Part shown: one piece after another, positions 55,493 through 62,529 of the stretch | How positions within the stretch are numbered: position 1 is the first letter of the stretch | How the letters are laid out: each line of letters opens with the position of its first letter | DNA from: Spirilliplanes yamanashiensis | GTDB lineage: Bacteria > Actinomycetota > Actinomycetes > Mycobacteriales > Micromonosporaceae | Direction: 5' to 3' | Length of the DNA: 64,000 nt | NCBI RefSeq assembly: GCF_016863475.1 | Contig: NZ_BOOY01000029.1 | Location: 62,001 to 126,000 of the forward strand | The notes under the pieces: model-generated | The model's input: only the letters and a program-made list of their open reading frames with translations | The model's database searches: none | What the model was told of the DNA's origin: nothing | Made by a program: the position numbers and the translations under genes

Positions 55493-56642
55493 GCTGCCCG
55501 CCGCCGTCACCGCGGCCCTCGCCGGCGCCGCCCGGCCCGTCTGCGCCTACGTCTACTCCCGCGCCGCCCTGCGCGAGCGCGCCGCCGCCGTCCGGGCCGC
55601 GCTGCCCGCCGGGTGGACCCTGCTGTACGCCGTCAAGGCCAACGGCCACCCCGATGTCGTGCGCACCCTCGCCCGGGAGTGCGACGGACTGGAGGTCGCC
55701 TCCGGCGGCGAACTCGCCCTCGCCCGCGCCGCCGGCGCCCGCCGGATCGTCTTCGGCGGGCCCGCCAAGACCGACGCCGAGCTGCGCGCCGCCGTCGACG
55801 CCGGGGCCCTGGTCAACGTGGAGAGCGCGCACGAGCTGCGCCGCCTCGCCTGGGCCGCCGCCGGCCGGGGCGTCACCGCCGGGGTCCGGGTCAACCGCGC
55901 CGCCGCCGGGCCGTCCGGCAGCCACACCATGACCGGTACGCCCACCCCGTTCGGCGTCGACGAGGCCCAGCTGCCCGCCGTGCTCGCCGAGGCCCGCGGG
56001 CTCGGCGTCGACGTCAGCGGCTTCCACCTGCACGCGGTCAGCAACAACCTGTCCGGCGCCGCGCACGCCGCGTTCGTGGCCGGCGCCGTCGCCTGGTCGG
56101 TCGCCACCGCCGCCGCGCACGGCGTGCGCCTGCGCTACGTCAACGCCGGCGGCGGCCTCGGCGTGGACCACCGCAGCACCGCCACGATCGACCTGGGCGA
56201 GCTGCGCGCCGGCCTGGCCCGCGTCGCCGTCCCGCCCGGTGTCGACGTGGTGCTCGAACCCGGCCGGCTGCTCGCCGCCGACGCCGGCTGGTACGCCGCC
56301 GAGGTGCTGGACCTCAAGCGGACCCACGGCCGCTGGTTCGCCGTGCTGCGCGGCGGCACCCACCACTTCCGGCTGCCCGCCGCCTGGGGGTACGACCACC
56401 CGTTCACCGTGGTGCCCGTCGACGACTGGCCGCACCCGTACCCGCGCCCCGAGGTGACCGGCGTGGAGGTGGACGCCGTCGGCGAGCTGTGCACCCCGCG
56501 CGACGTGCTGTGCCGCGCCGCCCGCGTCGACCGGCTGCGCGCGGGCGACGTGCTGGTGTTCGCCCGCACCGGCGCGTACGGCTACGACATCTCCCACCAC
56601 CGGTTCCTGCGCCACCCGGAGCCGGAGTTCCTCGTCGTCTGA
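55485..56642 (+). CDS. Type III PLP-dependent decarboxylase/racemase of the siderophore locus
   Basis: The 385-residue alanine-racemase-fold enzyme has the PLP lysine in LLYAVKANGHPDVVRTLA (Lys about 47). It also has GLEVASGGELALARAAGA, FHLHAVSNN, VNAGGGLGVDH (phosphate binding) and the partner-subunit cysteine motif VGELCTPRDVLCR. This set defines the ornithine/diaminopimelate decarboxylase group. In staphyloferrin B SbnH decarboxylates a citryl-diaminopropionate intermediate, and in staphyloferrin A SfaC is a racemase of the same fold. The gene order suggests one of these roles here. ATG 55485 lies 8 nt inside the end of synthetase 2. Confidence 0.88.
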   Translation: MAELPAAVTAALAGAARPVCAYVYSRAALRERAAAVRAALPAGWTLLYAVKANGHPDVVRTLARECDGLEVASGGELALARAAGARRIVFGGPAKTDAELRAAVDAGALVNVESAHELRRLAWAAAGRGVTAGVRVNRAAAGPSGSHTMTGTPTPFGVDEAQLPAVLAEARGLGVDVSGFHLHAVSNNLSGAAHAAFVAGAVAWSVATAAAHGVRLRYVNAGGGLGVDHRSTATIDLGELRAGLARVAVPPGVDVVLEPGRLLAADAGWYAAEVLDLKRTHGRWFAVLRGGTHHFRLPAAWGYDHPFTVVPVDDWPHPYPRPEVTGVEVDAVGELCTPRDVLCRAARVDRLRAGDVLVFARTGAYGYDISHHRFLRHPEPEFLVV

Positions 56643-56662
56643 ACCGGGTCCCGTCCCCGGCC

Positions 56663-56720
56663 GGTGCGTTGCGGTCGTGCGCTGTGGACCGGCGCACACC
56701 CGCTAGGGCGTCCTAGGATG
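56663..56720 (+). repeat. 58-bp repeat copy R3 (CCTAGGATG family)
   Basis: It is collinear with R2, starting GGTGCGTTGCGGT, then CGCACACCCGCTAGGGCG and TCCTAGGATG. It follows the decarboxylase stop by 20 nt and overlaps the end of the convergent gene. R2 and R3 are direct repeats 7.1 kb apart. Confidence 0.75.
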
Positions 56721-57254
56721 TTGCGGGGCCTTGGTGGCCGTGAGCAGGCGGGCGGGCAGCACCGCGGCCGCCCACACGGCCGCCATCCGGATCCCCAGGG
56801 CGCGGTGCGGGTGCGGGTGGCCCTGGCGCACCAGCCGGGCCAGCCACCGCTTCTCGACCTGCTTGCCGCCGAGCGCCGCCCCCACCGACACGGCACCGGC
56901 CACCGCCACGACGGCCGCCACCTTCGCGACCTGGCGCGGCGTCGGCCGCTGCGGGACGGTCACCGCGTCGGGCAGCACGATCCGGTCCCCCACCACGCCG
57001 GTGGCGTCCAGCAGCGGGCCGGGCGCGGGGGTGGGTGGCTCGCCGGCCGCCTCGGCGCGGGCCGCCGCGGAGCGGAACGCCGGGATCGCCGTCGCCGCCG
57101 TCGCCGCGACCAAGCCCGCCCGGGCCAGCCGGCGGCGCGCCGGGCTCAGCCCGCCCGCGGCGATCCAGGCGCCCGCCGAGGCGGCGTCGACGGCGGTGTC
57201 ACCGAGGACCCGCAGGTAGGCGCGCCACGGGGCGCCGTTCGGGAAGCTGTCCAT
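56703..57254 (-). CDS. Hypothetical membrane-associated protein
   Basis: The 183-residue protein starts ATG 57254, 7 nt after TACCGT (57267-57262, minus strand), probably leaderless. It has a helical Ala-rich N-terminus and a Pro-rich middle. There is one clear hydrophobic segment (VAKVAAVVAVAGAVSVGAALGG) and a second near the C-terminus (MAAVWAAAVLPARLL), separated by a basic/His loop (QGHPHPHRALGIR). No family was recognised. Its last codons are encoded by repeat R3. Confidence 0.6.
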   Translation of the reverse strand: MDSFPNGAPWRAYLRVLGDTAVDAASAGAWIAAGGLSPARRRLARAGLVAATAATAIPAFRSAAARAEAAGEPPTPAPGPLLDATGVVGDRIVLPDAVTVPQRPTPRQVAKVAAVVAVAGAVSVGAALGGKQVEKRWLARLVRQGHPHPHRALGIRMAAVWAAAVLPARLLTATKAPQHPRTP

Positions 57255-57316
57255 GCCTGGCACGGTAGGCGGGGCCGTCCACCCACCGGGCGCGATCAGG
57301 CCGCGGGGCGGGCCGG

Positions 57317-58258
57317 TCAGGCCCGGCCGAGGGCCTGCGCCAGCAGCGTGGCCGTGCGGGCGATGACCGCCTCGTCGGGGGTGGCGTCCGGGGCCCGGCG
57401 GTGCGTGTAGACGGCCAGCACCAGCGGGGCGCCCGCCGGCGGGTGGGCGACGGCGATGTCGTTCGCGGCCGCGAACCCCGGCGCGGTGCCGGTCTTGTCG
57501 CCCACCGTCCACGTCGCGGGCAGGCCGGCGCGGATGCGGGCCGCGCCCGTCGAGGCGGCGCGCAGCCAGCCGAGCAGCCGGCCGCGGTCGTCGGGGTGCA
57601 GGGCGTCGCCGGTGGTCAGGGCGGCCAGGGAGCGGCCCGCGGCGGCCGGGGTGGTGGTGTCGCGGCGCTCGGCGGTCGTCCACGCGTTCAGGTCGGTCTC
57701 CCAGCGGTCGAGGCGGGAGGTCCGGTCGCCGATGGTGCGCAGGTAGCGGGTCAGGCCGGCCGGGCCGCCGAGCAGGCGCAGCACCAGGTTGCCGGCGGTG
57801 TTGTCGCTGACGCCGACGGTGGCCGCGCACAGCTCGGCCACGGTCAGGCCGTCGGCGACGTGCGCGCCGGTGACCGGCGAGTGGGTGACCAGGTCGGCCT
57901 CGGTCCAGCGCAGCCGCCGGTCGAGCAGGCCCGGTTCGGCGGTGCGGGCCCGGTGCAGGACCGCGCCGGCGGCCAGCGCCTTGAACGTCGACAGCAGCGG
58001 GAACCGCTCGTCCGCCCGGTGCCCGGCGGTGCGGCCGGTGCCGGTGTCGAGCGCCCACGCCCCGATCCGCCCCGCGTAGGGGCCTTCCAGCGCCGACAGG
58101 TCGAGCGCGACGGGGGCCGGGGGCGGCGGGGCGGAGGACGCGGCCGGGGCGCCCGGGGCGGCCGGCGGGGCCGCCGCCGACGGTGGGGCGGCGGGCGTGC
58201 AGGCCGGGAGGAGCAGGGCGCTGAGCAGCAGGCCGCGCCGGGTGACGGTACCGGTCAT
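57317..58258 (-). CDS. Class A beta-lactamase, lipoprotein-type signal
   Basis: The 313-residue protein begins MTGTVTRRGLLLSALLLPAC. It has a lipobox ending at Cys20 and a twin-Arg that could also suit Tat export. A Pro/Ala-rich linker follows, then a complete class A site: Ser90-TF-Lys93, S151-D-N153, Glu187 in RWETDLN, and K255-T-G. It should hydrolyse beta-lactams at the outer face of the membrane. TATCGT (58270-58265, minus strand) lies 6 nt before ATG 58258, so the message is probably leaderless. No BlaR/BlaI regulator is nearby. Confidence 0.94.
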   Translation of the reverse strand: MTGTVTRRGLLLSALLLPACTPAAPPSAAAPPAAPGAPAASSAPPPPAPVALDLSALEGPYAGRIGAWALDTGTGRTAGHRADERFPLLSTFKALAAGAVLHRARTAEPGLLDRRLRWTEADLVTHSPVTGAHVADGLTVAELCAATVGVSDNTAGNLVLRLLGGPAGLTRYLRTIGDRTSRLDRWETDLNAWTTAERRDTTTPAAAGRSLAALTTGDALHPDDRGRLLGWLRAASTGAARIRAGLPATWTVGDKTGTAPGFAAANDIAVAHPPAGAPLVLAVYTHRRAPDATPDEAVIARTATLLAQALGRA

Positions 58259-58287
58259 ACCGGCACGATACGGCCGGCCGGCAACGG

Positions 58288-58785
58288 TCAGCCGCGGGCC
58301 GGGCGCACCTTGCGGATCTCCCGCAGCGCCTGCTTGCGGGCGTCGCCGCGCAGCGTGTCCACGTACAGCCGGCCGTCGAGGTGGTCCGTCTCGTGCTGCA
58401 TCGCCCGGGCCAGGAACCCCTCCGCGTCGATGCGCAGCGGCTCGCCGTGCTGGTCGGCGCCGGTCACGGTGACCCGCATCGCGCGCGGCGTCGGGAACGC
58501 CAGGCCGGGCAGCGACAGGCAGCCCTCCTCGTCGTCCTGCTCGCCGTCGTGGCCGGACAGCACCGGGTTGACGACGTGGCCGCGCGCGCCGTCGGCGTCG
58601 TACACGAACACCCGGGCGGACACGCCGATCTGCGGGGCGGCCACCCCGGCCCGGCCGGGCGCGCCGGTGAGGGTGTCCATCAGGTCCGTGACCAGCGCCC
58701 GCAGCTCCGCGTCGAACACGGTGACCGGCTCGGTCGGGGTGCGCAGCACCGCGTCGCCGAACAGCCGGATCGCTCGCATCGTCAT
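58288..58785 (-). CDS. def: Peptide deformylase
   Basis: The 165-residue metalloenzyme removes the formyl group from nascent proteins. All three motifs are present: GVAAPQIG (about residues 47-54), EGCLSLP with the metal Cys89, and QHETDHLDG with His131, Glu132 and His135. ATG 58785 is 7 nt downstream of TATTTT (58798-58793, minus strand), indicating a leaderless transcript; ATG 58779 is also in frame. Confidence 0.95.
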   Translation of the reverse strand: MTMRAIRLFGDAVLRTPTEPVTVFDAELRALVTDLMDTLTGAPGRAGVAAPQIGVSARVFVYDADGARGHVVNPVLSGHDGEQDDEEGCLSLPGLAFPTPRAMRVTVTGADQHGEPLRIDAEGFLARAMQHETDHLDGRLYVDTLRGDARKQALREIRKVRPARG

Positions 58786-58932
58786 GCGAGCGAAAATACC
58801 CCACCGGGTGACGGCCGGAGCGCCCCGCCGCTCCTTACCGGACGGCCGCCGGCAGTGGGGGGTTCACCCGGCGCCCGGCACCCGCTACGGTGGCCGCGAC
58901 GACCCACCGACGACGCCCTGGAAGAGGACGCC

Positions 58933-59880
58933 GTGCGCGACATCGCCATCTTCGCCGGCAGCGCCCACCCGCAGCTGGCCGCCGACATCTGCGAGCACCT
59001 GTCCGTCCCGCTGCACCCGGTGCGGGTGCAGCGGTTCGCCAACGACTGCCTGGAGGTGCAGCTGCAGGCGAACTGCCGGGAGCGCGACGTCTACCTGGTG
59101 CAGCCGCTGGTGCCGCCCGTGCAGGAGAACCTCGTCGAGCTGCTGCTCATGCTGGACGCGGCTCGCGGGGCGTCCGCCGCCCGCACCACCGTGGTGATGC
59201 CGCACTTCGCGTACGCCCGCTCGGACAAGAAGGACGCGCCGCGCATCTCGATCGGGGCGCGGCTGGTGGCGGACCTGCTCGCCACGTCGGGCGCGGACCG
59301 GGTGCTGGCGGTGACGCTGCACTCGCCGCAGGTGCACGGGTTCTTCAGCGTGCCGGTCGACCACCTGAACGCGTTGCAGGTGCTCGCGGGCCACTTCCGG
59401 GCGGTGGCGGACCTGTCGAACGCGGTCGTGGTGTCGCCGGACCTGGGCAACGCCAAGGAGGCGGCGGCGCTGGCCCGGCTGCTCGGGGTGGAGGTGGCGG
59501 CCGGGGCGAAGCAGCGGTTCAGCGACGACAAGGTGGTCATCAACTCGGTCATCGGCGACGTCGCCGGGCGCGACGCCATCGTGCTCGACGACGAGATCGC
59601 CAAGGGCAGCACCGTGTTCGAGCTGATCGACCGGCTGCGCGAGCGCGGCGTGGCGAGCATCCGGGTGGCGTGCACGCACGGGTTGTTCGCCGGCGACGCC
59701 ACCCGGCGGCTGCAGGAGCAGCCGGATGTGCTGGAGGTCGTCACCACCAACACGGTGCCGATCGGCGCGGACAAGTTCGTGCCGAAGCTGACGGTGCTGT
59801 CGATCGCGCCGGCGCTGGCCGAGACGATCCGGCGCATCCACAACGGCGAGAGCGTCAGCCGGCTGTTCCACGACCACTGA
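58933..59880 (+). CDS. prs: Ribose-phosphate pyrophosphokinase with atypical PRPP loop
   Basis: The 315-residue protein has the PRPP synthetase layout. It opens DIAIFAGSAHPQLAADICEHL with VQRFANDCLEVQL, then HFAYARSDKKDAPRISIGARLVADLLA, LHSPQVHGFF and VSPDLGNAKEAAALARLLG. The PRPP-binding loop reads AIVLDDEIAKGSTVFEL, where housekeeping enzymes usually have VDDxxDTGGT. It may therefore be a divergent paralogue rather than the main PrsA. GTG 58933 has GAGGA 5 nt upstream, and TACGGT near 58888 may be its -10. Confidence 0.88.
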   Translation: MRDIAIFAGSAHPQLAADICEHLSVPLHPVRVQRFANDCLEVQLQANCRERDVYLVQPLVPPVQENLVELLLMLDAARGASAARTTVVMPHFAYARSDKKDAPRISIGARLVADLLATSGADRVLAVTLHSPQVHGFFSVPVDHLNALQVLAGHFRAVADLSNAVVVSPDLGNAKEAAALARLLGVEVAAGAKQRFSDDKVVINSVIGDVAGRDAIVLDDEIAKGSTVFELIDRLRERGVASIRVACTHGLFAGDATRRLQEQPDVLEVVTTNTVPIGADKFVPKLTVLSIAPALAETIRRIHNGESVSRLFHDH

Positions 59881-59916
59881 GGCGCCGGGGTTGCGCGGGC
59901 CGGGCAGGATCAGGCG

Positions 59917-61131
59917 ATGATCCGGCCCGGCTGGGCCGCCGGTGCGGCGGCCGTCCTTGTCCTCCCGCTGCTGTGGCAGCGCGCCACCGGCCACGACGGC
60001 GCCGACGTCGACGCCGGCGACATGATCGGCGCCGTCGTCTGGGTGACGGCCGTGGCCGGGTTCCTCGGCGGCGCGGCCGCGGGGCTGCGCCGCCCGCGCC
60101 GGCGCACGCTGCTCACCGCGCCGGTCGCCGCCGCGCTGGGCGCGGCGCTGCTGCTGGGCGCGGACGTGCTGCTGTACACGGTGCTGGTGCCGCTGGAGAA
60201 CTCCCCCGCGGACCGCTGGCTGGCCGCCCGCGGCGTCGCCCTGGCGGGCTGGGCGGCGCTGCTGGGGGCGGGCCTGGCGGTGGCGGGCACCCGCCGCGGC
60301 GGCCTGGGGGCGGGGGTGGCCGCGGTGGCCGCCGGGCCCGCAGTGCTGGGCGCGTGGCAGGGGGTGGCCGCCCTGGCGGACGCGCCGCACCGCCCGCTGA
60401 GCTCGGTCACCGACTGGGTGTACGGGGCGGCGCACCGCGACGACTCCCTCGGCTGCGCCGGCGGCGTGTGCTACCGCTTCGACTACGCCCCGGCGGCGGC
60501 GGTGCTGGCGCTGATCGGCGTGGCGGTGGCGCTGGCGGCCTGGTGGGCGGCCCGCGGCCCGGCGCCGGCGGCCCCGGCGGCCTCGGCGGCGTCGGCGGAC
60601 GACCGGCCGCGGGACCGGCCGCACGACCAGCCGTGGGAGCGCTTCGTGTGGCCGGTCGCGGCCGCCGTGGCCGGGGCGATGGTGTTCCCGTGGTGGCTGA
60701 CCGCCGCCGCCGAGCAGGTCACGACCGGCCTCGGCGCGGGGTCCGGCGTCACCGTCGGCCGCACCGGCGGGCCGGTGCCGGTCGGCGCCGGGACGTGGGC
60801 GGTGTTCGAGACGGGCGCGGCCGACCCGTCGGACTGCACCGTCGACGGCGCCGGCGTGGACGAGCCCGCGGTGGACCTGAGCGACCACGGGGACGCGGCC
60901 GCGTACTCGTGGCGGGGCAGCTTCACGGTCGAGCGGCCCGGCACGGTGGTCGTCGAGTGCCCGGGCGCCGCCGAGATCGTGGTGGCGGCCCCGCCGCGGC
61001 CGGCCGGGCCGGTGGCCGGGCTCGTGCACCTGCCCGGTGCGCTCGTACCGGTGCTCGGGGCCCTGCCCGGGCTGGCCTGGGCGGCGGCGGTGGCGGTGGC
61101 CGCCCGCCGCCGCGACCCGGCGCACGTCTGA
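59917..61131 (+). CDS. Polytopic membrane protein of unknown function
   Basis: The 404-residue protein has about seven hydrophobic segments. A Cys-containing loop (DDSLGCAGGVCYRFD) lies between the fourth and fifth. An extracytoplasmic beta-rich domain follows (about residues 280-375, VGAGTWAVFETGAADPSDCTVDGAG, then WRGSFTVERPGTVVVECPG) with two Cys, and a final helix. No family was recognised. ATG 59917 has CAGGAT 6 nt upstream, a weak -10 for a leaderless message. Confidence 0.7.
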   Translation: MIRPGWAAGAAAVLVLPLLWQRATGHDGADVDAGDMIGAVVWVTAVAGFLGGAAAGLRRPRRRTLLTAPVAAALGAALLLGADVLLYTVLVPLENSPADRWLAARGVALAGWAALLGAGLAVAGTRRGGLGAGVAAVAAGPAVLGAWQGVAALADAPHRPLSSVTDWVYGAAHRDDSLGCAGGVCYRFDYAPAAAVLALIGVAVALAAWWAARGPAPAAPAASAASADDRPRDRPHDQPWERFVWPVAAAVAGAMVFPWWLTAAAEQVTTGLGAGSGVTVGRTGGPVPVGAGTWAVFETGAADPSDCTVDGAGVDEPAVDLSDHGDAAAYSWRGSFTVERPGTVVVECPGAAEIVVAAPPRPAGPVAGLVHLPGALVPVLGALPGLAWAAAVAVAARRRDPAHV

Positions 61132-61173
61132 GCCCGCGGCCCGGTGATCGGACTCCGCGGGCGATAATGGCGC

Positions 61174-61788
61174 ATGCGTTTCGTGCTGACCAACGCCCAC
61201 GGTGTGTTCGTCGACGTGGTGGTCGAGCCGGGCGCCACGCTGCAGGGGCTGCCCGCGGGCGCGTCGATGGGCGTGGAGTGGTCCGGCGGCGGCCCGGCCG
61301 GCATCGTCTGCGGCGACCGGCGGCTGACGCTGGTCACCCCGGACGGCGGGCACGTGCGGCTGTGGCGCGGCGACGGCACGCCGGTGCCGGCGGGGCTGTG
61401 GCCGGCGGGCCTGAACGCCTACCCGGCGTCGCCGCGGATGCGGCTGCGGATCGCCAACGCCACCGGCCGGGCGCTGACCACCGGGTGGGAGCCGACCGGC
61501 ATGGGCCACGAGATCGAGTCGGGCGCCAAGCCGCTGTGGGCGGAGTGGCTGGGCGTGGAGGCCGACGCCGGCACCGAGATCGTGTACGGGCCGGGGCGGC
61601 TGGCGCTGTGCGACGGCACCCGGACGGCGTTCCGGGGCTGGCGGCCGGACGGCTCGGAGATCGAGACGCTGGCCTGGATGATCGGGGCGGAATCTGAGGT
61701 GGCCCGCCACTCGGACATGCCGTGGCCGGCCCGCGACTTCCGCGCCGAGGCGGAGCTGCGCGGCCGGACCACGGTGAGCCTGCGCTAG
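61174..61788 (+). CDS. Hypothetical beta-rich protein
   Basis: The 204-residue soluble protein is rich in short strands and Gly/Pro turns (LTNAHGVFVDVVVEPGATLQGL, VEWSGGGPAGIVCGDRRLTLV) and has a Trp-rich segment TGWEPTGMGHEIESGAKPLWAEWLGVE. No signal peptide, membrane segment or catalytic motif was seen. GATAAT (61163-61168) lies 5 nt before ATG 61174. It is convergent with, and 1 nt from, the Clp-N/HTH gene. Confidence 0.65.
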   Translation: MRFVLTNAHGVFVDVVVEPGATLQGLPAGASMGVEWSGGGPAGIVCGDRRLTLVTPDGGHVRLWRGDGTPVPAGLWPAGLNAYPASPRMRLRIANATGRALTTGWEPTGMGHEIESGAKPLWAEWLGVEADAGTEIVYGPGRLALCDGTRTAFRGWRPDGSEIETLAWMIGAESEVARHSDMPWPARDFRAEAELRGRTTVSLR

Positions 61789-61789
61789 G

Positions 61790-62479
61790 TCAGCTGTGCG
61801 CGGCGACCACCCGCGGCTCGACGTCGGCCTTGGTGACGCCGAGGCCGGTCAGCAGCCCGGCGCCGTTCTCGGCCTCCAGCAGGGCCAGCAGCACGTGGCC
61901 GGTGCCGATGCGGTCGTGGCCGAGCCGCAGCGCCTCCCGGAACGTCAGCTCCAGGGCCTTCTTGGCGGCGCCGTCGAACGGCACGAGCGCGGGCGGTTCG
62001 GCGGCGGCCGGGGGCAGGGCGGCGGTGGCGGCGGCGCGCACGGCGTCGGCGGTGCGGCCGCCGGCGAGCAGGGCGGCCGCGCCCGGGTCGGCGGCCTCGG
62101 CGAGCAGGCCGAGCACGAGGTGCGCCGGGGTGATCTGGGCGCTGCCGGCGGCGCGGGCCTCGTTCTGGGCGGTGACGATGACGCTGCGGGCCGGGTCGGT
62201 GTAGCGGGCGAAGCCCTCGCGGGCGTCGGGCGGCGAGGCGGTGAACCGCTTCTGGGCGGCCTGCTTGGTGACGCCCATGCTGTGGCCGATGTCGGTCCAC
62301 GAGGCGCCGGAGCGGCGGGCCTGGTCGACGAAGTGGCCGATGAGGTGGTCGGCGACGTCGCCGAGGGCCTCGGCGGTGATCACGGCGGTGGAGAGCCGGT
62401 CGAGGGCGCCGGTGTGGGTCTTCGTGATGGCCTCGATGAGGTCGCCGAGGCGGACGGGCGGGTCCAGCGGAACGGTCAT
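61790..62479 (-). CDS. Clp N-domain protein fused to a helix-turn-helix
   Basis: The 229-residue protein has an N-terminal helical region carrying an HTH (SWTDIGHSMGVTKQAAQKRF, about residues 56-75). A doubled Clp-N repeat follows: YTDPARSVIVTAQNEARAAGSAQITPAHLVLGLL (about 92-125) and FDGAAKKALELTFREALRLGHDRIGTGHVLLALL (about 168-201). There is no AAA+ domain. Similar actinobacterial proteins are thought to be regulators whose Clp-N part senses protein quality. ATG 62479 has TAGGGT exactly 7 nt upstream. The promoter is overlaid by two near-identical palindromes, so autoregulation is very likely. Confidence 0.88.
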   Translation of the reverse strand: MTVPLDPPVRLGDLIEAITKTHTGALDRLSTAVITAEALGDVADHLIGHFVDQARRSGASWTDIGHSMGVTKQAAQKRFTASPPDAREGFARYTDPARSVIVTAQNEARAAGSAQITPAHLVLGLLAEAADPGAAALLAGGRTADAVRAAATAALPPAAAEPPALVPFDGAAKKALELTFREALRLGHDRIGTGHVLLALLEAENGAGLLTGLGVTKADVEPRVVAAHS

Positions 62480-62481
62480 GG

Positions 62482-62529
62482 CGTCAACCCTAGGTTGACG
62501 ATGTGAGGAGCGTCAACCCCGGGTTGACG
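62482..62529 (-). promoter_or_regulatory. Twin palindromic operators and promoter of the Clp-N/HTH gene
   Basis: CGTCAACC-CTA-GGTTGACG (62482-62500) and CGTCAACC-CCG-GGTTGACG (62511-62529) have identical perfect 8-bp arms, with centres 29 bp apart. On the minus strand TTGACG (62516-62511), an 18-nt spacer and TAGGGT (62492-62487) form a promoter whose two elements fall one in each palindrome. Confidence 0.85.
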
